DNA of 6,095 bases from an uncultured Eubacteriales bacterium. Lineage in GTDB: Bacteria; Bacillota; Clostridia; Christensenellales; UBA1242. A program made the position numbers and the translations under genes. The stretch lies in contig CARBWQ010000057.1 of NCBI GenBank assembly GCA_948949055.1, forward strand, positions 1 to 6,095. Direction: 5' to 3'. This document shows, piece after piece, positions 1-4,979 of this stretch (position 1 is its first letter; every line of letters starts with the position of its first letter). A model generated the notes under the pieces. It saw nothing but the letters and a program-made list of their open reading frames with translations, made no database searches and had not been told where the DNA came from.

Positions 1-2
1 AT

Positions 3-299
3 GGCAATGATATTTATTTTTCAACCAACACTTCAAGCAAAAAGGTTAAGCAATACCAAAAGTACGACAAGGCTTGTGTGTATTTCTATGAGCGGGGCAG
101 ATTTAAGTATCAGGGTGTAACAATTAAAGGTACTATGGAGGTTTGTACTGACCAACCGACAAAGGATAGAATTTGGCGATTTGGCGACAAGTTGTTTTAT
201 AAGAAAGGCGTAACCGATCCAGATTACTGCGTGTTAAAATTCACAGCACAAGAAGCCGAATATTATTGTGATTTCAAAATTGAAACAATAGAACTTTAA
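3..299 (+). CDS. Pyridoxamine 5'-phosphate oxidase-like FMN-binding protein, C-terminal part
   Basis: The reading frame is open from base 3 to the TAA at 297-299 (98 codons), so the gene begins before the window. A GTG at base 78 is in frame but is not needed as a start, because the protein pattern continues upstream of it. The text near the left edge, GNDIYFSTNTSSKKVKQYQK, followed by ACVYFYERG, is typical of the FMN-binding split-barrel superfamily. There a beta strand with STNTSSKK and a following ACVYF strand belong to the flavin-binding barrel. The later segment, with a tryptophan-containing WRFGDKLFY helix and then GVTDPDYCVLKFT, matches the C-terminal half of small Firmicutes 'pyridoxamine 5'-phosphate oxidase family' proteins of about 130-150 residues. 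These bind FMN or a related cofactor in the cytoplasm, and the substrate is usually unknown. The family call rests on remembered sequence pattern. The N-terminus cannot be judged. A terminator follows directly. Confidence 0.75.
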   Translation, partial: GNDIYFSTNTSSKKVKQYQKYDKACVYFYERGRFKYQGVTIKGTMEVCTDQPTKDRIWRFGDKLFYKKGVTDPDYCVLKFTAQEAEYYCDFKIETIEL

Positions 300-302
300 T
301 AT

Positions 303-333
303 AAATCACGAAGCAATGTTTCGTGATTTTTTA
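303..333 (+). terminator. Rho-independent terminator after the flavin protein (hairpin copy 1)
   Basis: AAATCACGAA (303-312) pairs perfectly with TTCGTGATTT (320-329) around a 7-base loop, and the right arm runs into a T-run. It starts three bases after the stop codon. It is the first of three nearly identical terminator hairpins in this window. The other two are at 635-662 and 2634-2664. Confidence 0.9.
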
Positions 334-362
334 ATAAAACCGATACAGAATGCAAAGAGTTG

Positions 363-371
363 TGGTATAAT
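363..371 (+). promoter_or_regulatory. Extended -10 promoter for the DUF3781 gene
   Basis: TGGTATAAT at 363-371 is a perfect TGn-TATAAT extended -10 element, 16 bases before the start codon at 388. No good -35 box lies 16-18 bp upstream; the best fit is ATACAG near 343. The extended element would have to compensate. A transcription start near 378 would leave a very short leader. Confidence 0.65.
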
Positions 372-387
372 AGTTGCAGGAGAAAAA

Positions 388-633
388 ATGGATAAACAAA
401 TTTTAATTGACAACATAGAACTGGTTCACACAACAGAGATGGGAATCGATAGGATTAAAAGAAATTTGAAACTCGACACAAATGATGTGGTTGAATATTG
501 CAAGGGAAAAGTTTTGGATAAGCAATGTAAGATTTATAGACACGGCAAAAATTGGTATTGTGAAATAGAAGATGTGATTATCACAATCAATGCTTATAGT
601 TACACAATAATCACGGCACACAAAATAAAGTAA
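388..633 (+). CDS. DUF3781 family protein
   Basis: This small intact gene encodes 81 residues. The ATG at 388 is preceded by a GGAG Shine-Dalgarno sequence (379-382) at good distance. An in-frame ATG at 316 lies inside the upstream terminator loop and is not a credible start. The sequence has the features I associate with DUF3781. These are HTTEMGIDRIKRNL near residues 14-27, then TNDVVEYCK (31-39), and a C-terminal block GKNWYCEI (53-60) followed by VIITINAYSYTIITAHK (63-79). The function of this family is unknown. The many short beta-type segments suggest a compact soluble protein. It has its own extended -10 promoter and sits between two terminators, so it is probably a single-gene transcript. 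The family call comes from recognising the pattern, not from a search. Confidence 0.8.
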   Translation: MDKQILIDNIELVHTTEMGIDRIKRNLKLDTNDVVEYCKGKVLDKQCKIYRHGKNWYCEIEDVIITINAYSYTIITAHKIK

Positions 634-634
634 G

Positions 635-662
635 ATCACGAATCAAAAGTTCGTGATTTTTT
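635..662 (+). terminator. Terminator between DUF3781 and the convergent TetR gene (hairpin copy 2)
   Basis: ATCACGAA (635-642) pairs with TTCGTGAT (650-657) around a 7-base loop and is followed by six T residues. It starts just after the DUF3781 stop codon and ends three bases from the stop of the leftward TetR gene. Read leftward, no T-run follows the stem, so it should stop rightward transcription mainly. Confidence 0.88.
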
Positions 663-664
663 GT

Positions 665-1168
665 TTATTTATTTGCATTTAAGTTAAAGGCATTTTTGAA
701 AACAGTTTCCAGTTTTTCAGGGGTGTCTTTGAAATCAGATTTAATCCATTCGTATATGATGCCAAAATAACCGTAAGTGAAAAACGATGTGATATATCTT
801 TCTTCGCCTTTTATTTCCTTTGTTTCCATAAGATATTCAAAGATTTCCATTATAACCAAAATCAAGTTGTTATCATTCAAAAGTTTGAAGAAATATCGGT
901 TTTCATAGATAAAAACCAGCATCAAATCATTCTTTGAAATTTCTGGATGTTTTTGCAAATAAGAGTGCCATTCATAAATAAGTTTAAAGACAAGCAATTC
1001 TTCTTTGCCTTTATTTTTATCAAGATGCCTGTAAAATGTTGTTCTGCCTACATCAGCCATCTTACAAATTTCATTGATATTGATTTCATCAAAGTGTTTA
1101 TTTGCCATAAGTTTTAATAGGCTATCAGCAAGACAAAGTTTTAAAAATTCAGTTTGTGATTTCTTCAT
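665..1168 (-). CDS. TetR/AcrR family transcriptional regulator
   Basis: The intact gene encodes 167 residues from the ATG at 1168. The N-terminal DNA-binding domain is clear: a first helix (SQTEFLKLCLADSLLKLMANK, about residues 4-24), then FDEININEICKMADVG and RTTFYRHL (about 25-48), the classic TetR helix-turn-helix with the TTFYRHF-type recognition helix. The rest is helical, as expected for the ligand-binding and dimer domain, ending in a YFGIIYEWI...LETVFKNAF pattern found in this family. The frame is open upstream to a TTG at 1222, but that TTG has no ribosome site. The nearest site, AAGGAG (minus strand 1188-1183), is 14 bases from the ATG, longer than usual. It is divergent from a two-gene operon, and palindromes lie between them. 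It therefore probably represses that operon and perhaps itself. The inducer is unknown. Confidence 0.9.
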   Translation of the reverse strand: MKKSQTEFLKLCLADSLLKLMANKHFDEININEICKMADVGRTTFYRHLDKNKGKEELLVFKLIYEWHSYLQKHPEISKNDLMLVFIYENRYFFKLLNDNNLILVIMEIFEYLMETKEIKGEERYITSFFTYGYFGIIYEWIKSDFKDTPEKLETVFKNAFNLNANK

Positions 1169-1228
1169 AATGATACAAAATACTCCTTTTTGTTCCCCAT
1201 TGTGTTTAAAGAGTCGTGTCAAATACTA

Positions 1229-1248
1229 ATTTTATTGACTAATAAAAT
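1229..1248. promoter_or_regulatory. Palindrome over a -35 box, candidate TetR operator
   Basis: ATTTTATT (1229-1236) and AATAAAAT (1241-1248) are exact reverse complements around GACT, giving a 20-bp palindrome. It contains the -35 hexamer TTGACT (1235-1240) of the rightward promoter. A repressor bound here would block RNA polymerase. Its place in the divergent gap beside a TetR gene is the reason for the call. The arms are AT-rich, so chance is not excluded. Confidence 0.55.
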
Positions 1249-1263
1249 ATCTTTAAATATAAT
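1235..1263 (+). promoter_or_regulatory. Sigma-A promoter of the decayed peptidase-hydrolase operon
   Basis: TTGACT (1235-1240) and TATAAT (1258-1263) are separated by exactly 17 bp, a near-consensus vegetative promoter. Transcription would start near 1270, about 100 bases before the ATG at 1374. The -35 box is inside the palindrome at 1229-1248, which suggests repression by the adjacent TetR protein. Confidence 0.75.
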
Positions 1264-1291
1264 GAAAGAGTTAAAACAAATGTATGAATAT

Positions 1292-1305
1292 GAAACAAGT
1301 GTTTC
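1292..1305. promoter_or_regulatory. Palindrome GAAACA-AG-TGTTTC in the operon leader
   Basis: GAAACA (1292-1297) and TGTTTC (1300-1305) form a perfect inverted repeat with a 2-base centre, flanked by ATAT-like sequence. It lies about 25 bases downstream of the predicted transcription start and before the ribosome site. Its form suits a dimeric repressor operator. Its sequence differs from the palindrome at 1229-1248, so if both are functional they may be read by different proteins. Confidence 0.45.
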
Positions 1306-1373
1306 AATATCCACATTATATTAACAAAAACTAAAAAGTCAATAGAAAACTAAAAAATATTAAGGAGATTTTT

Positions 1374-1994
1374 ATGAGCGAATTTTGGAATAGTATGGTC
1401 AAAGTGTTTATTGATCAAGGAATAAGTTATGGTGTTGCATCAGCATATATAGTAACTATCGCACTTATTTTGCTTATGGCAGTTGTAGCAATAATATTAA
1501 AAATTTATGTTGTTGTTAAATATAGTCAAGGCATTAGCACAAAAACTACATCATGAAAAACAAGTTTTGAAGTTGCAAGAGAAACTTTGGATAAACTTGG
1601 ATTAAATCACATAAAAGTTGAAAGAGTCGGATTTTTTAGAACACTATTTTTTGGCAACTAATACAGTATCAGCAAAAAGACAGTATTTTTAAGAAAAAAC
1701 ATTTCAGATAAAGATAGCATTACAGCAGTATCGGTGGCACTTCAAAAAGTAGCCATAGCGAAAGCTTGTGAAAGTGGAGATAAGACAACCTTAACAAGAA
1801 ACAGAATGCAAGTTTTAAGTTTGTTTTGTCCTAACCTTTTTTTTCCATCAGTTTTGATAGGAATATTAGTTGATTTACTTATTTTCAGCAGTATCAAAAC
1901 ATTTTCAAAAATTGGCATAGCTGTTGGTGTGTTCTTGATTTTGACAGGATTTATTGCAACGCTTCTTACAATTGCATTTGTTCTTGTTGTATAA
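1374..1994 (+). pseudogene. Decayed YugP-like membrane zinc metallopeptidase (Zn_peptidase_2 family)
   Basis: One frame runs from the ATG at 1374 (AAGGAG at 1362-1367) to the TAA at 1992-1994, 206 codons, interrupted by TGA at 1554 and TAA at 1659. Read through, the text follows the YugP pattern in order. There is an N-terminal membrane segment (about residues 21-47), KTSFEVARETLDKLGL (about 62-77), HIKVERV, KKTVFLRKNISDKDSITAVSVA, then two hydrophobic helices near the C-terminus. YugP-type proteins are membrane-bound zinc peptidases. The HExxH zinc motif should follow SVA, but here the text is LQKVAIAKA, so the catalytic site is absent. The frame also ends where the family's TLPVEF-like segment would begin. 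The gene is probably dead. An alternative is that it derives from a catalytically inactive subfamily and that only the stops are recent. It is first in an operon with the hydrolase 12 bases downstream. Confidence 0.65.
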
Positions 1995-2006
1995 GTAGGA
2001 GGACTC

Positions 2007-2628
2007 TTGATTAAAAATTATATAGATAGTAGGAAGGCATTTTATCCAGAAAATTATTATGAAGGGTTCAAGTCGAATTCTGCAATAGAAAAGGAATTTG
2101 CAGGGCTTGGAACTTATGAAGTTACAAAAGAAGTTGTTAAGACAAAAGAAAAAAAATATAGGAAATTATAGGATATTTTATCCAACTGAACTTAAAACAA
2201 GTGAAAAACAATATTCGATTGTTGTTGTGGTAAATGCAAGCAACACAGCAGCACTAAATTATGAAGTTTGCTTTAAGAGATTGGCTTCTTGGGGATTTAT
2301 TGTAATTGGCAATGATGACCGACAAGCAGGAACAGGCAAAACAGATGACAACGGAAAAAGCATCAACAACGAAAAAGAACTTGCAGGTATTTGTCCACTG
2401 GAAGCATTGAAATATATCTATAACACAATGAATAGTGATATAACAAGAGTTAGAGCAAGATTTAAAGGTACAGAACATCAAGAAATATTACACTCAACAG
2501 ATGTATATATGACAGCTTGGATGTTGTGGCATTTGCAAGGGAATGAAAAAGCAAAATCTGTTTTCTTTGGTGACAGTGCAGATATAACCACAAATGCTAA
2601 TTGGCAAGATATTGAAAAGAGTATATAA
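2007..2628 (+). pseudogene. Alpha/beta hydrolase (dienelactone hydrolase/chlorophyllase-like), frameshifted and internally deleted
   Basis: A TTG at 2007 follows AGGAGG (1997-2002) and opens a frame reading MIKNYIDSRKAFYPENYYEG through FAGLGTYEV, which stops at 2169-2171. The rest continues in the next frame to the TAA at 2626-2628. Removing one A from the A8 run at 2149-2156 joins the frames as KEKNIGNYRIFYPTEL. The pattern is that of clostridial secreted-type or cytoplasmic alpha/beta hydrolases: FYPTEL, the central strand YSIVVVVNAS, then FKRLASWGFIVIGNDD. The expected GxSxGG nucleophile region does not follow. The text jumps from NDDRQ to AGTGKTDDNG, which resembles the acid-loop region, and then to EHQEILH (possible catalytic His) and TAWMLWHLQGNEKAKS at the C-terminus. 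About 100 residues therefore appear deleted, with no catalytic serine motif left. It shares the TetR-controlled transcript with the upstream gene. Confidence 0.75.
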
Positions 2629-2633
2629 AACTG

Positions 2634-2664
2634 AAAAATCACGAGCAAAGGTTCGTGATTTTTT
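2634..2664 (+). terminator. Terminator closing the decayed operon (hairpin copy 3)
   Basis: AAAAATCACGA (2634-2644) pairs with TCGTGATTTTT (2653-2663) around an 8-base loop, with a T-run forming part of the right arm. It begins six bases after the hydrolase stop. It shares the ATCACGA/TCGTGAT stem with the terminators at 303 and 635. Confidence 0.9.
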
Positions 2665-2795
2665 GTTGCAAAAAATTAAAAAATAAAGGGAGAATAAGAA
2701 AATAGCAGTTTTAGACCAAATTAGAGTAAAGGCAGTCAGCAATGATGTTTACAACAAAAATAAAACAGTAAAGAATTAAAAACTTTGATAAAAAA

Positions 2796-2824
2796 TTGAA
2801 CTATTTTGATTTTTATGCTAAAAT
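2796..2824 (+). promoter_or_regulatory. Strong orphan promoter pointing into the palindromic element
   Basis: TTGAAC (2796-2801), 17 bp, then TAAAAT (2819-2824), with TG at 2816-2817 making an extended -10. Transcription would start near 2831, where the GC-richer stretch begins. No ORF follows for about 300 bases, so the product would be a non-coding RNA or a long leader for the Nudix gene at 3138. Confidence 0.6.
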
Positions 2825-2830
2825 TTAGCT

Positions 2831-2935
2831 GTCGCGAAATAAAAAGTGAAAAATATCTAACGATATAAACCTGCTTCGCTCACTTGTGATATTGTGCAAG
2901 CACAATCACAGTTCGGCTCGTCGCATTATCAAAAC
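2831..2935. repeat. GC-richer palindromic element: possible small RNA or REP-like repeat
   Basis: This stretch stands out from its very AT-rich surroundings. It contains a small hairpin (ATATC 2853-2857, GATAT 2862-2866) and a strong one, where TGTGAT-AT-TGTGC (2885-2897) pairs with GCACAATCACA (2900-2910) apart from a 2-base bulge. The strong hairpin is flanked by similar direct motifs, TTCGCTC (2874-2880) and TTCGGCTC (2912-2919). Flanked hairpins of this form occur as dispersed REP-like repeats in bacterial intergenic regions. A promoter ends just before it, so a structured RNA is also possible. Copy number cannot be judged from one window. Confidence 0.45.
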
Positions 2936-2958
2936 TAAAAAATCAAAAAAAGATTTCA

Positions 2959-2986
2959 TTGTCAGTTGACACAAATATATTATAAC
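2959..2986 (+). promoter_or_regulatory. Possible promoter upstream of the Nudix gene
   Basis: TTGTCA (2959-2964), 16 bp, then TATAAC (2981-2986). The palindrome TGTCA-GT-TGACA (2960-2971) overlaps the -35 box and could be an operator. The start codon at 3138 is about 145 bases further on, so the leader would be long and would include the inverted repeat GCATAC-T-GTATGC at 3013-3025. The region is AT-rich and the match could be chance. Confidence 0.35.
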
Positions 2987-3137
2987 AAAAGTCTTTTTTT
3001 GAAAAGTCGAAAGCATACTGTATGCAGTAGTGTTTGTTTGATTTTGTTACTGGATACAGATCGTAAGGAAAGGTAGACATAAAATTTTGAAAGGAATAAG
3101 AAATTTGTGTCTTTTTAAAATTATAAAGAAGAATAAT

Positions 3138-3794
3138 ATGGAATTTTTAGATATTTATACTGATAAATTTAAACATATAGGTACTTGCGAAAAAAAAGAA
3201 TGTCATACAAAAGGTTGTTGGCATAAGGTGATCACGGTGTTAGCTATCAACCCTGAGCAAAAAAAGGTATATTTTCAAAGAAAACGACCAAAGGATAATA
3301 TTATTACTGACTCTAATGCACTTCTTGATTTTACAGTAAATGGACATATTCAAGCAGGTGAAACAGAGGCTCAGTCTGTTAGAGAGATAAAGGAAGAGCT
3401 TCTTGAAGATGTTACGCTTGATGAACTAGTATTTTTAGGTATTAGACAAACAGCCACAACAGTGACAGAAAACTATATTGCAAATGAATTTCAATATGTG
3501 TAACTATTTCCTTCAACAAAAACTCTTGAAGATTATGAGGTGAATGGTGATGAAATAGCAAGGCTTGTTGAAGTGGACTTGCAAGATGCATTAGATTCGT
3601 TTTACAATGAAAAGAATGAAATTAAAGCTCGTGAAAAGTATTTAGATGGCGAAAAATATGTCATTAATGAAAAGGTAATAACTAAGAAAAACTTTATGGA
3701 ATGCTATCAGATAATTGATGAATTTTATAAAAGAGTCTTAATTGCTACTAAAAGATATTGCGATGGCGAAGATAAAAAATATATAATGTGGTAG
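3138..3794 (+). pseudogene. Nudix hydrolase interrupted by a nonsense codon
   Basis: The ATG at 3138 follows a weak AAGAAG site. The same frame is open further upstream to a TTG at 3087 without a ribosome site. The N-terminus reads EFLDIYTDKFKHIGTCEKKECHTKGCWHK, the usual lead-in of isopentenyl-isomerase-like Nudix proteins. The Nudix box GHIQAGETEAQSVREIKEEL is at residues 69-88 and carries the metal-binding REIKEE helix. Six, not seven, residues lie between E and RE, a spacing I associate with this subfamily. The frame stops at TAA 3501-3503 (codon 122) but then continues in the same frame for 97 codons (LFPSTKTLEDYEVNGDEIARLVEVDLQDALDSFYN...) to TAG at 3792-3794. That tail is the expected C-terminal half, so a tyrosine codon (FQYVYLF) probably became TAA. 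Such enzymes hydrolyse nucleoside-diphosphate-linked substrates. This one's substrate is unknown. A truncated product keeping the box may still be made. Confidence 0.82.
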
Positions 3795-3833
3795 AAATTG
3801 TTTTTATAGAAGATATAAATTGGAAGAAAGGTG

Positions 3834-3862
3834 TTGCAAATAAAAAGGAATTATGATATTCT
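3834..3862 (+). promoter_or_regulatory. Promoter of the metallo-beta-lactamase-fold gene
   Basis: TTGCAA (3834-3839), 17 bp, then TATTCT (3857-3862) with TG at 3854-3855 forming an extended -10. Transcription would start near 3869, so the ribosome site lies almost at the 5' end of the message. The intact gene therefore does not depend on transcription through the broken Nudix gene. Confidence 0.55.
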
Positions 3863-3877
3863 TAATATGAGGTGCAA

Positions 3878-4681
3878 ATGAATAAAATTATAATGTTGGG
3901 TACTGGAAATGGTGGAACTATGGATTTGTTTAACACTTGTTTTTTAGTGCAGAATGAAAATGGAAATTTTTTGGTTGATACAGGTGGAAGCATTGAAATT
4001 ATTAAACGATTAAAGGAAATGAACGTTGATTATAAATCTATCAGCCATATATTTATTTCTCATAGTCATACCGATCATGTGTTAGGTTTGTTTTGGTATT
4101 TTAAAAAGCTTGGTGTATCTGCAATGCATGGTTTAATAAAAGATAAAATAAACATCTATTGCAATGATGAGGTTTTCACAACTATAACAGAAGTTTCTAA
4201 ACATATTTTGCCAGCTTCGCTTATGAAATCCGTTAATGAAATAGTGAATTACAAAATTTTGAATGATGGAGATAAATATAATATAAATGGCATTGAATAT
4301 CAATTTTTTGACACACTTGCAAAGGGAGCAAAACAATTTGGATTTAGATGTGAATTAAATGGAAATAGATTGGCGTTTTTAGGTGATGAAACACTAAACC
4401 CAGTTTTATATGAAAGTATAAGGAATTATGATTATGTCATGCATGAAGCTTTCTGTCTTGAAGAGGAAGAACATATTTTTCATGCTTACGAAAAAAATCA
4501 TTCAACCACCAAAAGCGTGGGCGAGGTAATGAATAAGTTAAATATTAAAAATCTTATTTTGTATCATACAGAAGATTCTCACAAGGAAGCAAGAAAGGAG
4601 CTATATACTCTTGAAGCTCAAAGATACTTTAATGGAAACATTATAGTGCCAAATGATTTAGAGATAATTGAAATAAAATAG
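3878..4681 (+). CDS. MBL-fold metallo-hydrolase, RNase Z-like
   Basis: The intact gene encodes 267 residues. The ATG at 3878 is preferred to the in-frame GTG at 3872, because that GTG is part of the Shine-Dalgarno sequence GAGGTG (3869-3874). The metallo-beta-lactamase signature HSHTDH is at residues 62-67 (H62, H64, D66, H67), preceded by the FLVDTGG strand (31-37). Further metal-site candidates are D170 in FLGDETL, H189 in MHEAF, and H230 in LILYHTEDS. The KQFGFRCELNGNRLAFLGD segment resembles the RNase Z GYR...GD region, but the histidine usually found shortly before it is not evident. The overall plan is that of RNase Z-like cytosolic MBL hydrolases found in Clostridia. It is probably a two-metal phosphodiesterase or other hydrolase. 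A true tRNA 3'-processing role is doubtful because I see no exosite arm. It has its own promoter and follows the broken Nudix gene by 83 bases. Confidence 0.85.
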   Translation: MNKIIMLGTGNGGTMDLFNTCFLVQNENGNFLVDTGGSIEIIKRLKEMNVDYKSISHIFISHSHTDHVLGLFWYFKKLGVSAMHGLIKDKINIYCNDEVFTTITEVSKHILPASLMKSVNEIVNYKILNDGDKYNINGIEYQFFDTLAKGAKQFGFRCELNGNRLAFLGDETLNPVLYESIRNYDYVMHEAFCLEEEEHIFHAYEKNHSTTKSVGEVMNKLNIKNLILYHTEDSHKEARKELYTLEAQRYFNGNIIVPNDLEIIEIK

Positions 4682-4698
4682 ATTGTTTCAAAATACTT

Positions 4699-4728
4699 TA
4701 CAACTTGTTTTAATTGTCAGTTGTATTT
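4699..4728 (+). terminator. Weak hairpin after the MBL-fold gene
   Basis: TACAACT (4699-4705) and AGTTGTA (4719-4725) can pair around a 13-base loop, followed by only three T residues. It begins 17 bases after the stop. The long loop and short T-run make it a poor terminator, so some transcription may continue to 4970. Confidence 0.25.
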
Positions 4729-4796
4729 GAAAATTAAAATAAAATTAAGATAATTAAGGCAAAAAATTGAAAAAACGACAAAAAAAAGAGTTAAAA

Positions 4797-4931
4797 ATGA
4801 CTTTTTACGAAGAAATAGCTAAATTAAAGACTTTAATTAGAAAAGGCTGGACGGTGAGAGGTGTAGGACAAAAGTGTAGAAGAGAGGATAAGGCTGACAT
4901 TATGAATTTGAAGGCAATGATTTATAATTAG
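4797..4931 (+). pseudogene. N-terminal remnant of an HD-domain phosphohydrolase
   Basis: This 44-codon frame runs from the ATG at 4797 to TAG at 4929-4931, with a weak AAAGAG upstream. The text FYEEIAKLKTLIRKGWTVRGV, then RREDKADIM, resembles the start of YfbR-like HD-domain proteins. Those typically read LKxxxRxGWxxRxV followed by RxESVADH, whose histidine is a metal ligand. Here the ADH position reads ADI, and the sequence stops after about 20 more residues, whereas intact members have about 150-200. I therefore read it as a truncated, inactive remnant. HD proteins of this kind dephosphorylate nucleotides. Expression as a small peptide cannot be excluded. It lies between the MBL gene and a bidirectional terminator. 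Confidence 0.5.
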
Positions 4932-4937
4932 GAATGA

Positions 4938-4970
4938 AAAAATCTAAACTAAACTAGGTTTAGATTTTTA
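4938..4970. terminator. Bidirectional terminator between convergent genes
   Basis: AAAAATCTAAAC (4938-4949) pairs perfectly with GTTTAGATTTTT (4958-4969) around an 8-base loop. The A-run on the left and T-run on the right mean both strands read a stem followed by U residues. It stops the rightward genes and also the leftward gene ending at 4980. Its stem differs from the three ATCACGA-type terminators. Confidence 0.88.
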
Positions 4971-4979
4971 TATTATATT

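Larger units (their letters stand above)
2665..3137. other. 473-bp gap without a convincing gene
   Basis: I see no supported protein-coding gene on either strand. A ribosome-like AGGGAG (2687-2692) precedes 25 sense codons starting with ATA at 2702 and ending at 2779. The text (AVLDQIRVKAVSNDVY) could be a remnant but matches nothing I know. The gap also holds a strong promoter (2796-2824), a GC-richer palindromic stretch (2831-2935), a second weaker promoter candidate (2959-2986) and the palindrome GCATAC-T-GTATGC (3013-3025). These are listed separately where supported. Confidence 0.5.

Noticed and set aside
316..387. In-frame N-terminal extension of DUF3781 from the ATG at 316
   Set aside because: That ATG is inside the loop of the upstream terminator, upstream of the extended -10 promoter and without a ribosome site. 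The ATG at 388 has all expected signals.
1217..1222. Minus-strand TTGACA as the -35 box of the TetR promoter
   Set aside because: The sequence 17 bp downstream (TGGGGA) is not a -10 box, and no usable hexamer occurs at 16 or 18 bp.
1554..1661. Recoding of TGA or TAA as an amino acid in this organism
   Set aside because: TAA ends several intact genes here (DUF3781, TetR), and the interrupted genes have other damage. No intact gene carries an internal TGA.
2494..2742. Leftward ORF overlapping the hydrolase end and terminator
   Set aside because: It lies opposite family-like coding text and across a terminator stem, with no ribosome site. It is a shadow of the plus strand.
2702..2779. Small ORF after AGGGAG starting with ATA (AVLDQIRVKAVSNDVY)
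   Set aside because: It has no normal start codon, only 25 sense codons and no recognisable family. It may be a remnant but cannot be supported as a gene.
2831..2935. CRISPR array or tRNA in the palindromic stretch
   Set aside because: There are no regularly spaced identical repeats and no cloverleaf or T-loop sequence.
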